Below the pieces are notes generated by a model, which was given only the letters and a program-made list of their open reading frames with translations, had not been told where the DNA came from and searched no databases. The position numbers and the translations under genes are program-made. Shown piece by piece: positions 28,487 to 39,699 of a DNA stretch of 64,000 nt. Source of the stretch: Pseudoxanthomonas mexicana (lineage in GTDB: Bacteria; Pseudomonadota; Gammaproteobacteria; Xanthomonadales; Xanthomonadaceae); contig NZ_PDWV01000007.1 in the NCBI RefSeq assembly GCF_010093385.1, forward strand, positions 1 through 64,000. Direction: 5' to 3'. Positions within the stretch are counted from its first letter, which is position 1, and the number at the start of each line of letters is the position of its first letter.

Positions 28487-29485
28487 TTATTCGCTTTCGC
28501 GCCAGCGACGCAGATGGATCGCGCCGACGATCAGGGCCACGCCGATGGCGGCGCCGATCCACAGATCCGCGGTGGCGAAAGCGTGCCAGCTGCGGGTCAG
28601 GTCGATGGCGTTGGCCAGTTCGTCCGGCGTGTTGATCTCGGTGTGCGGGTTGGCGGCGCCGCCTTCCAGCGTCGGGAACCACGCGCCCGGCACCACGCTC
28701 AGCAGACCGCGGTAGACCACCGTGTACCAGACCAGGTCGTGACGGATATCCAGGCCCGGCAGGATGTCGGTCATGCTGACGATCACGCAGGCCAGCACCG
28801 GCACCAGCACCGCCCACAGGAACGGCTTGCTGCGCGCCCAGGCCGAGCAGAACATCAACCAGCCGACCGCAGGCAGCGACCACATCATGTACACGGGCAG
28901 CGAACTGATCACGCCGCCGATCACACGCAACGGGTGGGAGTGGGTGAACATCGCGCCGCCGGCCGGCAGGCCGTTGACGGTGATGGTCAGCGCCGAGATC
29001 AGCCACATCGCCACGCCGATCAGGATGCCGATACCGATGGCCAGCAGCGGCGCCAGGACCAGCGCCCAGGCCAGCTTGGACAGCACCATGTGGGTGTCGG
29101 AGACCGGCAGCGACTTCCAGAACAGCACGCTGCGGTCGCGGCGGTCGTCGTAGAGGGTGCCCAGGGCGTAGAAGAACACCACGAAGGCCAGTACCACGCA
29201 GGCCAGGATCACACCGCCCAGCAGCATGCCGTCACCGATGCCGCCGACGATCTGGTGCGCCTTCTCCGGTGCATCGTCGATGACGAAACCGCCACCGTCC
29301 ATCGACCGCCGTGCGGCGATGCTGCCGATCACGGCCAGGATCAGGTTCAGTACCAGGAAGATGCCGCCGGTGATCACCGGCGCCCAGAAGAAGCCTCCGC
29401 GGTTCTCCCAGAACTCGCGCTTGATCAGCCATTTGAACGCGCCCGGCTTGGAGGGCTTGCCCAACGTCGAAGTCACGGCGTTCAT
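28487..29485 (-). CDS. ABC-2 type transporter permease
   Basis: A 332-residue inner-membrane protein with about six to seven hydrophobic helices. It has a large loop after the first helix (SIAARRSMDGGGFVIDDAPE) and the ABC-2 element LYDDRRDRSVLFWKSLPVSD, which couples to the ATPase. Its ATG overlaps the stop of the ATPase gene, so the two subunits are made together. By context it exports or removes a substrate from the membrane under control of the GntR regulator; the substrate is unknown. Confidence 0.85.
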   Translation of the reverse strand: MNAVTSTLGKPSKPGAFKWLIKREFWENRGGFFWAPVITGGIFLVLNLILAVIGSIAARRSMDGGGFVIDDAPEKAHQIVGGIGDGMLLGGVILACVVLAFVVFFYALGTLYDDRRDRSVLFWKSLPVSDTHMVLSKLAWALVLAPLLAIGIGILIGVAMWLISALTITVNGLPAGGAMFTHSHPLRVIGGVISSLPVYMMWSLPAVGWLMFCSAWARSKPFLWAVLVPVLACVIVSMTDILPGLDIRHDLVWYTVVYRGLLSVVPGAWFPTLEGGAANPHTEINTPDELANAIDLTRSWHAFATADLWIGAAIGVALIVGAIHLRRWRESE

Positions 29486-30357
29486 GCGTAGGTTCCTTTC
29501 ATGATGGCGACGAACAGGTCGGCCAGGCCAGGGGTACGGGTTTCGCCCAGCGGGGCGAGTTGGGCCTGCGGCACGCCGTCGAACAGCAGGACGGTCTTGC
29601 CGAAGGGCAGGGCGCGCTCGTCGATGGGTTTCAGGGCGCGGGCCTGCTCGACCGCCTCGCCGCTGACGAGCACTTCGGTGTAACGCTCAGCCACTTCGTC
29701 CATCTGCGCGGTCAGCGCGATCCTGCCGTCGCGGATGAACATCACGTCGGTGAGGATGTGTTCGATCTCCTCGACCTGGTGGGTGGTGACGATGATGGTC
29801 TTCTGTTCGTCGAAGTAGTCCTCCAGCAGGCGCTGGTAGAACTGCTTGCGGTACAGGATGTCCAGGCCGAGCGTGGGCTCGTCCAGCACCAGCAGCTTGG
29901 CGTCGATGGCCATCACCAGGGCCAGGTGCAGCTGCACGATCATGCCCTTGGACATCTCGCGCACGCGCAGATTGGGCTTGAGCTGGGTATTGGCCAGGAA
30001 GCGCTCGCACTTGGCGCGGTCGAAGCGCGGGTGCACGCCGTCCACGAAGTCGATGGCTTCCTTGACCTTCATCCAGCGCGGCAGCACGGCCACGTCGGCG
30101 ATGAAGCAGACATCCTTCATCAACTCGTCGCGATCCTTGCGCGGATCCAGGCCCAGTACCTTCAGCTGGCCTTCGAACGGAATCAGGCCCAGGATGGCCT
30201 TCAGCGCGGTGGTCTTGCCCGCGCCGTTGGGACCGATCAGGCCTATGATCTTGCCGGCCTCGATCTGGAAGCTGGTGTCGTTCAGCGCAAGCTTGTTCTT
30301 GTAGGCCTTGCGCAGGCCGTGGGCCGACACCACGGCATTGGCGATTGCGGCGTTCAT
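29482..30357 (-). CDS. ABC transporter ATP-binding protein (YtrB-like)
   Basis: A 291-residue ATPase. Walker A is GPNGAGKTT near residue 45. The ABC signature is divergent, reading REMSKGMIVQL. Walker B is LLVLDEPTLGLD, followed by the switch His in IIVTTHQVEEIE. The C-terminal 80 residues are a regulatory extension common in YtrB-like exporters. AAGGGGAA precedes the ATG, which overlaps the GntR stop codon as TGATG. It energises the adjacent permease. Confidence 0.9.
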   Translation of the reverse strand: MNAAIANAVVSAHGLRKAYKNKLALNDTSFQIEAGKIIGLIGPNGAGKTTALKAILGLIPFEGQLKVLGLDPRKDRDELMKDVCFIADVAVLPRWMKVKEAIDFVDGVHPRFDRAKCERFLANTQLKPNLRVREMSKGMIVQLHLALVMAIDAKLLVLDEPTLGLDILYRKQFYQRLLEDYFDEQKTIIVTTHQVEEIEHILTDVMFIRDGRIALTAQMDEVAERYTEVLVSGEAVEQARALKPIDERALPFGKTVLLFDGVPQAQLAPLGETRTPGLADLFVAIMKGTYA

Positions 30358-30719
30358 CACTTGTTCCCCTTGGATTGCAGCAGATCTTCGATGGACAGGC
30401 CCAGGCGCTCGATGCGCTCGGCGACGGCCGGCCATTCTTCGGTCAGGAACCGCTCGCGCTCGCTGCCGCGCAGCTTCTTGGACGCTTCGTCGGTGACGAA
30501 CATGCCCAGGCCGCGGCGCTTCTCCACCAGGGCCTCGTCGGCCAGTTCCTGGTAGGCGCGCGATACGGTGATCGGATTCAGCTGGTACTCCGCCGCCACC
30601 TGGCGCACGGAGGGCAGGGCGTCACCCGGCTTCAGGATCCCGTCCAGCATCATGGCGATCACGCGATCCTTCAGCTGGCGGTAGATGGGAGCGCCGTCGC
30701 TCCATTGGATGGATGTCAT
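30357..30719 (-). CDS. GntR family transcriptional regulator, YtrA subfamily
   Basis: A 120-residue repressor-type protein. The winged helix (residues 10-75) includes PIYRQLKDRVIAMMLDG, the recognition segment LPSVRQVAAEYQLNPITVSRAYQ in parts, and EKRRGLGMFV. The short C-terminal helix pair is that of the YtrA subfamily, which controls linked ABC transporter genes and responds in other bacteria to cell-wall antibiotics. It overlaps the ABC ATPase gene and probably autoregulates through the dyad at 31010-31033. Confidence 0.9.
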   Translation of the reverse strand: MTSIQWSDGAPIYRQLKDRVIAMMLDGILKPGDALPSVRQVAAEYQLNPITVSRAYQELADEALVEKRRGLGMFVTDEASKKLRGSERERFLTEEWPAVAERIERLGLSIEDLLQSKGNK

Positions 30720-30722
30720 GGC

Positions 30723-30983
30723 TCAGCTCCTCGGACGCAGCGATTGGCCAAAGGAGAAGTAGGGCATGGCCAGCGAGGCCCGGGCCCGACGCTTGTGTTG
30801 CCGTGCCTGCGGGTTGCCGTCATCGCCGGCGACCTCGGCCGCATCGGATTCCAGCGCGCCGACCAGCGCGGTGGAATCCACGTCGGCCGTGCGTGCACCG
30901 GTGACGGTCGCCAGCACGCCGATCGCCAGCAGCAGGCCGCCGACGGCCAGGCTGGGCAGTGTGTGGGTCAGTTTCTGGTTCAT
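30723..30983 (-). CDS. Small membrane-anchored protein heading the GntR-ABC operon
   Basis: An 86-residue protein with one N-terminal hydrophobic helix (SLAVGGLLLAIGVLATVTGA), followed by an acidic stretch and a basic C-terminus (RQHKRRARASLAMPYFSFGQ). AGGGG precedes the ATG. The GntR start lies 3 nt after its stop. It is the first gene after the promoter, so it is tightly co-regulated. No family is recognised; it could be a secreted peptide or a signalling/sensor element. Confidence 0.7.
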   Translation of the reverse strand: MNQKLTHTLPSLAVGGLLLAIGVLATVTGARTADVDSTALVGALESDAAEVAGDDGNPQARQHKRRARASLAMPYFSFGQSLRPRS

Positions 30984-31009
30984 GGCATCCCCCCCTGAGT
31001 TGGGTGAGT

Positions 31010-31033
31010 GGTGTTGTATTCAACTATAACACC
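31010..31033. promoter_or_regulatory. GGTG-N16-CACC operator, probable YtrA-type GntR binding site
   Basis: GGTG at 31010-31013 and CACC at 31030-31033 are separated by exactly 16 nt. The inner arms continue the dyad (GGTGTT on one strand facing AACACC on the other). From memory, this is the motif described for the YtrA regulator of Xanthomonas citri. It covers the -10 box of the promoter reading into the small membrane protein and GntR genes, as expected for autorepression. Confidence 0.75.
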
Positions 31034-31050
31034 AAAACACAGGCCGTCAA
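31023..31050 (-). promoter_or_regulatory. Sigma-70 promoter of the GntR-ABC-DUF2884 operon
   Basis: On the minus strand the -35 box TTGACG (31050-31045) and -10 box TATAGT (31028-31023) are separated by 16 nt. Each matches consensus at five of six positions. Transcription would begin near 31016, about 33 nt before the small membrane protein ATG. The GGTG-N16-CACC dyad overlaps the -10 box. Confidence 0.7.
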
Positions 31051-31117
31051 CAGGGTTGCGGGGTTTTGTCACCCAACTGAAGGCATACTTGTCATGTTCG
31101 TACTAGTGGAGTGGGTC

Positions 31118-31681
31118 ATGACATCCAAGTTGATGAAATCAATAGCTTTTGTTGCGCTTCTGGGCGCCGCGTCAGCGGCCTTGGCGGCGGGTTTGCTGGA
31201 TGTCAGCTATCGGCCGCTGACCGGCAAGACGCCCGTGAACCTGAAGGAACGCTATGCCGGCCAGGTACTGCTGGTGGTCAATACCGCCAGCAAATGCGGT
31301 TACACGCCGCAGTACGAGGGCCTGGAGGCCCTGCACCAGCGGTACACGCCCAAGGGATTCGCCGTGCTCGGCTTTCCCTCCAATGACTTCAGGGGCCAGG
31401 AACCCGGCACCGAAAAGGAGATCCAGGAATTCTGCACGCTGACCTACGGCGTGAAGTTCCCCATGTTCGAGAAGGTCTCCGTGGTCGGCGAAAACGCCAC
31501 GCCGCTGTACAAGGCAATGACGCAGGCGACCGGCACGGCGCCGGGATGGAATTTCCACAAGTACCTGATTTCGCGCGACGGGCGCGTGGTCGCCCAGTTC
31601 CCCAGCAAGACCAAGCCGGACGATCCGGCGCTGGTGGCCGCGATCGAGCGCGAGCTTGCGGCTCCGCGTGCAGTGCGCTGA
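31118..31681 (+). CDS. Periplasmic glutathione peroxidase family protein
   Basis: A 187-residue thiol peroxidase with signal peptide ending near ALAAG. The active site is complete in Cys form: C60 in [19 protein letters not shown]94 in FRGQEPG and W144 in [10 protein letters not shown]. The usual second conserved Cys of the GFPCNQF motif is Ser here (GFPSNDF), while C106 in [14 protein letters not shown] is retained and could resolve. It reduces lipid or organic peroxides, probably with thioredoxin-like donors. The start at 31118 was chosen for GGAG 8 nt upstream and for the signal peptide. Confidence 0.88.
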   Translation: MTSKLMKSIAFVALLGAASAALAAGLLDVSYRPLTGKTPVNLKERYAGQVLLVVNTASKCGYTPQYEGLEALHQRYTPKGFAVLGFPSNDFRGQEPGTEKEIQEFCTLTYGVKFPMFEKVSVVGENATPLYKAMTQATGTAPGWNFHKYLISRDGRVVAQFPSKTKPDDPALVAAIERELAAPRAVR

Positions 31682-31760
31682 CGCTGCCGTGCAGGGCGAC
31701 AGGCGTGCCACAATAGGCGTTTGGCGCCATCTTCCCGGCGCGGGCTCCAGGAGTGAAAGG

Positions 31761-32696
31761 ATGAAGCGGTCGGTCCGCGGCGTAGCCGCGTTGTTGGGAA
31801 TCTCGTTTTCTATGCTGGGAGGCAGCGTGGCTGCACAGGAAAAAACCGCGCTGGTGACCGAGCGCGACAAGGTCAGCTACGCCATCGGCGTGGACGGCGG
31901 CAATTCGCTGCAGCCGGTGGGTCCGTTCATGGACACCGCGGCGTTCGAGCGGGCGATCGTCAACACGTTCGCCGGCAAGCCGGCGCTGATTTCCGAACAG
32001 GAAGCGCAGGCCACCGACCAGCTGCTGCGCGTGAACCTGGCGGTGGCCGATGGCCAGCCTATCCCCGGCATGCCGCCGGGCAGTACCCCGCCGCCGGTGG
32101 ACAAGACCAAGGTGGGTCTGTTCCTGGGTACCTACGTCGTCGGCCCCTCGCTGATGCCGTTCAAGGACGAGATCGATCCGGCCGTGCTTGCGCAGGCGGA
32201 GCGCGCCGTGGCCGGCAAGACCGGCACGCCGCTGCTGACCGTGGAACAGGCGCAGACGGAGATGAAGGCCTACATGACCAAGCGCCAGGCCGGCCTTGCC
32301 CAGCGCAACCGCGAAGAGGGCGCCAAGTTCCTCGCCGGGAACAAGACCAAGCCGGGCGTGATCACCACGCCGTCCGGCCTGCAGTACATGGTGCTGCGGC
32401 AGGGCAATGGCCAGCGGCCCATGCCGACCAGCCGCGTGCGCGTCAACTACGAAGGAAAGCTGTTGAACGGCGAGGTGTTTGACAGTTCCTACGCCCGTGG
32501 CGAGCCGGCGGAATTCCCGCTCAACGGCGTGATCGCCGGTTGGACCGAAGGCGTGTCGCTGATGCCGGTCGGGGCCAAGTACCGTTTCTGGATCCCGTCC
32601 AACCTCGCCTACGGCGAGGGCGGCGCGCCGGGCGGCAAGATCGGACCGGACGCCACGCTGACGTTCGACGTGGAACTGATGGGCATCCTGCAATAA
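31761..32696 (+). CDS. FKBP-type peptidyl-prolyl cis-trans isomerase, Mip/FkpA-like
   Basis: A 311-residue periplasmic folding factor. It has a signal peptide (to about VAAQ, residue 25), an FKBP N-terminal dimerisation region ([11 protein letters not shown] onward, extended and helical to about residue 205), then a canonical FKBP domain. Motifs in the latter are [39 protein letters not shown] and LAYGEGG. The middle region contains a Pro-rich insert ([13 protein letters not shown]). AGGAG precedes the ATG. Confidence 0.92.
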   Translation: MKRSVRGVAALLGISFSMLGGSVAAQEKTALVTERDKVSYAIGVDGGNSLQPVGPFMDTAAFERAIVNTFAGKPALISEQEAQATDQLLRVNLAVADGQPIPGMPPGSTPPPVDKTKVGLFLGTYVVGPSLMPFKDEIDPAVLAQAERAVAGKTGTPLLTVEQAQTEMKAYMTKRQAGLAQRNREEGAKFLAGNKTKPGVITTPSGLQYMVLRQGNGQRPMPTSRVRVNYEGKLLNGEVFDSSYARGEPAEFPLNGVIAGWTEGVSLMPVGAKYRFWIPSNLAYGEGGAPGGKIGPDATLTFDVELMGILQ

Positions 32697-32739
32697 GCGC
32701 CTGATCCAATCACGGTTCCCAAGGGCAGGAAGTCAGCAG

Positions 32740-34092
32740 ATGCGCGTCGCAATTTTCGGCACGGGGTACGTGGGTCTGGTGACGGGCACCTGCCTGGCGG
32801 AGGTCGGCCACGACGTGATCTGCGTCGATATCGACCCGGCCAAGGTGGACGGGCTCAACCAGGGTATCGTGCCGATCTACGAACCGGGCCTGTCGCCCAT
32901 GGTCAAGGCCAACCACGCCGCGGGGCGCCTGCGTTTCACCACCGATGCCGCGTCGGCCATCGCCCACGGCGACGTGGTGTTCATCGCGGTGGGGACGCCG
33001 CCCGATGAGGATGGAAGCGCCGACCTGCAGTACGTGCTGGCGGTGGCACGGACGATCGGCCGCCACATCGGGCGCCCGTGCACGGTGGTGAACAAGTCCA
33101 CCGTCCCGGTGGGGACGGCCGACAAGGTGCGTGCCGCGATCGAGGCCGAACTGGCCGCGCGCGGCGCGGATGTCGCCTTCGACGTGGTGTCCAACCCCGA
33201 GTTCCTGAAGGAAGGCGATGCGGTCAACGACTGCATGCGTCCGGATCGTATCGTGATCGGAGCAGCGCACCCGCAGGCGGTCGAGCGGCTGCGGCGCCTG
33301 TACGCGCCGTTCAACCGCAACCACGAACGCATCGTGGTCATGGACGTGCGTTCGGCCGAACTGACCAAGTACGCGGCCAACGCGATGCTGGCCACCAAGA
33401 TCAGTTTCATGAACGAGATCGCCAACATCGCCGAACGCGTGGGGGCGGATGTGGAGCACGTGCGCCAGGGGATCGGTTCCGACCCGCGCATCGGCTGGCA
33501 CTTCATCTATCCGGGTGCGGGATACGGCGGCTCCTGCTTCCCGAAGGATGTCCAGGCGCTGGCGCGCACCGCGCAGCAGCACGGCTATGTGCCCGAGCTC
33601 CTGCAGGCGGTGGAAGGCGTCAATGATCGCCAGAAGGGCCATCTTTTCGAACTGCTGCAACGCCACTACGACCGTGGCGAGGACGAAGGCGTGCGCGGCA
33701 AGACCTTCGCGGTGTGGGGGCTGGCGTTCAAGCCCAATACCGACGACATGCGCGAAGCCAGCAGCCGTAGGCTGCTGTCCGAGCTGTGGGAGGCCGGTGA
33801 GCGTGTCCGCGCCTACGATCCCGAAGCCCACGGGGAGGCGTCGCGCATCTTCGGCGAACGCGACGACCTGGTGCTGTGCCGGGATGCGTACGCCGCGCTG
33901 GAGGGCGCCGATGCGCTATTCGTGGTGACCGAGTGGAAACAGTTCCGTAGCCCGGATTTCGTCCGCCTGCGCGAGGCGCTGGGCGACGCGGTGATCTTCG
34001 ATGGCCGCAACCTCTACGACCCGGTCGAGGTGGAGGCCGCGGGCATCGCGTATTACGGGATCGGGCGCGGGAGGTCCGTGCATGCAGGCTGA
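32740..34092 (+). CDS. ugd: UDP-glucose 6-dehydrogenase
   Basis: A 450-residue cytosolic enzyme oxidising UDP-glucose twice to UDP-glucuronate, for exopolysaccharide or LPS modification. The N-terminal Rossmann motif is [19 protein letters not shown] and [13 protein letters not shown] follow. The catalytic Cys lies in [10 protein letters not shown] near residue 265, and the C-terminal [14 protein letters not shown] closes the UDP site. Length is typical. The slyX gene overlaps its 3' end by 11 nt. Confidence 0.95.
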   Translation: MRVAIFGTGYVGLVTGTCLAEVGHDVICVDIDPAKVDGLNQGIVPIYEPGLSPMVKANHAAGRLRFTTDAASAIAHGDVVFIAVGTPPDEDGSADLQYVLAVARTIGRHIGRPCTVVNKSTVPVGTADKVRAAIEAELAARGADVAFDVVSNPEFLKEGDAVNDCMRPDRIVIGAAHPQAVERLRRLYAPFNRNHERIVVMDVRSAELTKYAANAMLATKISFMNEIANIAERVGADVEHVRQGIGSDPRIGWHFIYPGAGYGGSCFPKDVQALARTAQQHGYVPELLQAVEGVNDRQKGHLFELLQRHYDRGEDEGVRGKTFAVWGLAFKPNTDDMREASSRRLLSELWEAGERVRAYDPEAHGEASRIFGERDDLVLCRDAYAALEGADALFVVTEWKQFRSPDFVRLREALGDAVIFDGRNLYDPVEVEAAGIAYYGIGRGRSVHAG

Positions 34093-34318
34093 GCCGACAC
34101 GACAGGGCGATGCACTGGAACGCCGACTGGTGGAACTGGAAACCCGTCTTGCGTTCCAGGAGCACTCGCTGAATGAACTCAGCGAGGCCCTGGCCGACGC
34201 GCGCGCGGAGAACCAGCGTACGGCGCTGCTCCTGCGTCACATGGTGGAAGAGCTGGGCAAGGTACGTACCTCGCTGTTCGAGGACCCGGCCAGCGAGCCG
34301 CCGCCGCCCCATTATTGA
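34082..34318 (+). CDS. slyX: SlyX family protein
   Basis: A 78-residue coiled-coil protein. The heptad-rich segment runs from [20 protein letters not shown] to about residue 62, followed by the family's Pro-rich ending [10 protein letters not shown]. Function is unknown, though the name comes from its position near slyD in E. coli. The ATG lies inside the end of ugd with GGAGG upstream, so translation is coupled to ugd. Confidence 0.9.
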   Translation: MQAEPTRQGDALERRLVELETRLAFQEHSLNELSEALADARAENQRTALLLRHMVEELGKVRTSLFEDPASEPPPPHY

Positions 34319-34354
34319 TACGCTGCCGCCACGGCACGTCCCCACGAACGACTC

Positions 34355-34984
34355 ATGAGCGATTCCCTTCGAGACCAGTTGCTGGGCCTGGGCTTCAAGC
34401 CGGCGCCCAAGCCCGAACGCAAACCGGAAGCACGCAAGCCGGACGCACGCAGGCCCGGCCCGCGGCCAGCCGGCAAGGGCGCTGCGTCGGCGCCGCGCAC
34501 CGGCCCGGGCGGCAAGCCGCGGCCGTCGCAGGGACAGTCGCGCAAGCCGCGGTCGCAGGAAGAGATCGATCTGGCGAAGGCATATGCCATCCGCGCCCAG
34601 CGCGAGAAGGACGAGCGGATCGAAGCCGAGCGCGTGAAGCAGGAAGAGGCCCGCCTGCGTCGCGAGGCGAAGGCAAAGCTCGAGGCCTTCCTGAAGGACA
34701 AGGCGCTGAACGATGCCGAGGCCGACATCGCTCGGCATTTCCCCTACGGCGGCAAGATCAAGCGCATCTACGTCAACGCCGAGCAGCTGAAGGCGCTCAA
34801 CGCCGGCGAGCTGGGCGTGGTGCAGCAGAATGGACGCTACCTGCTGGTGACGTCCGCCGTGCTGGCCGAAGCCGAAGCGATCTTCGCGGCGGCCGTGGCG
34901 CTGAAGGTCGACCCGCACGCGACTGCCGAGGAAGACCCCTACGCGGATCCGAAGTACCAGGTGCCCGACGACCTGGTGTGGTGA
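34355..34984 (+). CDS. DUF2058 (YaiL-like) protein
   Basis: A 209-residue protein matching DUF2058. It opens with SDSLRDQLLGLGFKP, then a basic Pro/Arg/Lys-rich disordered stretch (to about residue 65). A charged helix follows (EEIDLAKAYAIRAQREKDER), then the conserved HFPYGGKIKRIYVN and GRYLLVTS blocks, ending PYADPKYQVPDDLVW. The family is described as nucleoprotein/polynucleotide-associated; a nucleic-acid role is inferred. It lies 36 nt after slyX. Confidence 0.87.
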   Translation: MSDSLRDQLLGLGFKPAPKPERKPEARKPDARRPGPRPAGKGAASAPRTGPGGKPRPSQGQSRKPRSQEEIDLAKAYAIRAQREKDERIEAERVKQEEARLRREAKAKLEAFLKDKALNDAEADIARHFPYGGKIKRIYVNAEQLKALNAGELGVVQQNGRYLLVTSAVLAEAEAIFAAAVALKVDPHATAEEDPYADPKYQVPDDLVW

Positions 34985-35001
34985 CCCGGGCGGGCGACGG
35001 C

Positions 35002-35688
35002 ATGCGCCTGTGCCTGTTACCGGGGCTGGATGGCACCGGTCGTCTGTATGCGCCGCTGATTCAGGCATTTGGCGATGCGGTCGAGGTCGAGCCCTGGACG
35101 TACGACAGCGGCCATTTCCACAGCTATGCCGCGCTGGCCGATGCGTTCGAGTCCACAATGCGGCGCCATGCGGATGTCGTGCTGGTGGCCGAGTCCTTCG
35201 CCGGACCGCTGGCGGTCATGCTCGCGCACCGGCACCCTGCGAGGGTAAGGGCCGTCGTGCTGGCGGCCAGCTTCGTGCACAACCCGCTTCCGGTCAGCGC
35301 CCTGTTGGCCAACGTGCTGCAGCGGATGCCGGCCATCGCGCCACCGGTATTCGCGCTTGAGCGACTGCTGGCCGGTGAGGGGATGCCGCCGGACCTGCGG
35401 AAAGAACTGGACCTTATCCTCGACGCGATACCGGTGGATGTGCTGCGGTGTCGCGCGCTGGCTGCCCTGCGGGTGGACGTACGTGATGAGCTCGCGGGCC
35501 TGACCATGCCGCTGCTCTATCTGCAGGCCGGGCACGACCGGTTGATCCGGGCCCGTGCGGGACGCGACATCGCACGTCTGGCGCGCAACGCACGGTGGGA
35601 GACGATCCCGGCCCCCCACTTCCTGTTTCAACTCGCTCCCGTAGAAGCCGCAGCGGCGATCCGGCGCTTCCTCCGTCAGATCCGCTGA
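35002..35688 (+). CDS. Alpha/beta hydrolase fold protein
   Basis: A hydrolase-fold protein of 228 residues. It has an oxyanion-type LLPGLDGTGRLYAPL loop, a nucleophile elbow VLVAESFAGPLA (both Gly of GxSxG replaced by Ala), an acidic residue in LQAGHDRLI and a catalytic His in APHFLFQ. Substrate is unknown. A GTG at 34981, overlapping the DUF2058 stop as GTGA, is an alternative start adding seven residues. The gene follows DUF2058 directly and converges with an MFS gene. Confidence 0.78.
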   Translation: MRLCLLPGLDGTGRLYAPLIQAFGDAVEVEPWTYDSGHFHSYAALADAFESTMRRHADVVLVAESFAGPLAVMLAHRHPARVRAVVLAASFVHNPLPVSALLANVLQRMPAIAPPVFALERLLAGEGMPPDLRKELDLILDAIPVDVLRCRALAALRVDVRDELAGLTMPLLYLQAGHDRLIRARAGRDIARLARNARWETIPAPHFLFQLAPVEAAAAIRRFLRQIR

Positions 35689-35707
35689 ATCGACCGGTCC
35701 AGTTGCA

Positions 35708-36892
35708 TCAGGCGATGCGAGAAGACGCCGGACGCACCAGCCACCGCCACACGATGACTGCGGCAAGCAGGGCGGTGGCTGACGACGCCACGAAGGCGGT
35801 CTCGCCGCCGAAGCGCCACAGCTGCCCTGCCAGCAGTGCGCCGCACACCCCGCCGACGCCTGACGACAATCCATAGAACACGCCTTGGCCATGGCCGTTG
35901 AGGCGACCCGGGAAGAACCGCACCAGCAACTGCATGGCAGCCGCGAAGAACGCGCCGAAGTTCAGTGCATGGGTCAGCTGGGCCAACACCATCAGTGGTG
36001 TGTTGTCGGGAAAGAGCGCCGTCATCAGCCAGCGGACGGATGCGCTGAGCAGGGCGAACATCAGCACGCGCGAAGCGTCCCAGCGACGGAAGATGCGGCT
36101 GGAGAGGAAGAACACTGCGATCTCGGCCAGCACGCCGACGGTCCACAGCACGCCCTGCGTTCCGGTGCTGTAGCCGTGTTCGGCAAGGTAGATCGAGAAG
36201 AACGTGTAGAACGGACCGAACGACACCTGGGTCAGGAATGCGGCGACGAAGAACGCGATGACGTGGGGCTGGCGCAGGCGTGCGCGGAAGCCTTCGTCCG
36301 CTGCCGTCCGCGACGCGTCCGGGTCGTGCGCGTACCGGTTGATCAGCGCCGACCCCAGCACGGCCGCCAGCACCGGCAGCATCAGCCAGGGCAGGGCGCC
36401 GATGCCGAGCCGCCTTGCATCGATCAGCCAGCCGAACGAGGCCACGACCACGATGAAGCCGATCGAGCCCCATACGCGGATCAGGCCGTAGCGATCGCTG
36501 CGCGCCGCCAGGTGCGACATGGTGATCGACTCGAACTGCGGCATTACGGCGTTGTAGGCGAAGCAGAACGCCGTCATCACGACGAACAGGCCCACGTAGT
36601 TCCAGGGCAGCAAGAACAGCGCAAAGCTGCCCACGGCCAGCGCGCACCCCAGGTGCAGCCAGCGGATCGGCTGCGGCGAGCGTGCGGCCAGCGTCGTCCA
36701 TAACGAGGGCGAAACGATTCGCGTGGCGTACCACAGGCTCATCAACACACTGATGGCCGTGACGCCCAGCCCGCGCGATTCCAGGTACAGACTCCAGTAC
36801 GGCGTGAACGCGCCCAGCACGGCGTAGTAGAAGAAATAGAAGCTGGACAGCCGCGCGGCGGGATAGCCCGACAAGCCGGTCGTCGCGTTCAT
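35708..36892 (-). CDS. MFS transporter of the HcaT/3-phenylpropionate permease type
   Basis: A 394-residue inner-membrane protein with about twelve hydrophobic helices. The N-terminal SSFYFFYYAVLGAFTPYWSL and the helix 4 and 5 segments QFESITMSHLAARSDRYG and IRVWGSIGFI are characteristic of the HcaT-like branch (MFS_1-like). Transported compound is not evident and no catabolic genes adjoin. It is transcribed alone towards the alpha/beta hydrolase gene. Confidence 0.85.
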   Translation of the reverse strand: MNATTGLSGYPAARLSSFYFFYYAVLGAFTPYWSLYLESRGLGVTAISVLMSLWYATRIVSPSLWTTLAARSPQPIRWLHLGCALAVGSFALFLLPWNYVGLFVVMTAFCFAYNAVMPQFESITMSHLAARSDRYGLIRVWGSIGFIVVVASFGWLIDARRLGIGALPWLMLPVLAAVLGSALINRYAHDPDASRTAADEGFRARLRQPHVIAFFVAAFLTQVSFGPFYTFFSIYLAEHGYSTGTQGVLWTVGVLAEIAVFFLSSRIFRRWDASRVLMFALLSASVRWLMTALFPDNTPLMVLAQLTHALNFGAFFAAAMQLLVRFFPGRLNGHGQGVFYGLSSGVGGVCGALLAGQLWRFGGETAFVASSATALLAAVIVWRWLVRPASSRIA

Positions 36893-37011
36893 GGTGCCCG
36901 GTCCGCGGACGCCGCTGCGGACGTCATCCGGATGGGGCAGCAGGGGAGGGGCGACGGCATGGCGGGACGATCACGGAGAAGGTGGCGCATTCTAGCCGGG
37001 TGCGCGCCGCC

Positions 37012-39695
<2,684 letters not shown>

Positions 39696-39699
<4 letters not shown>

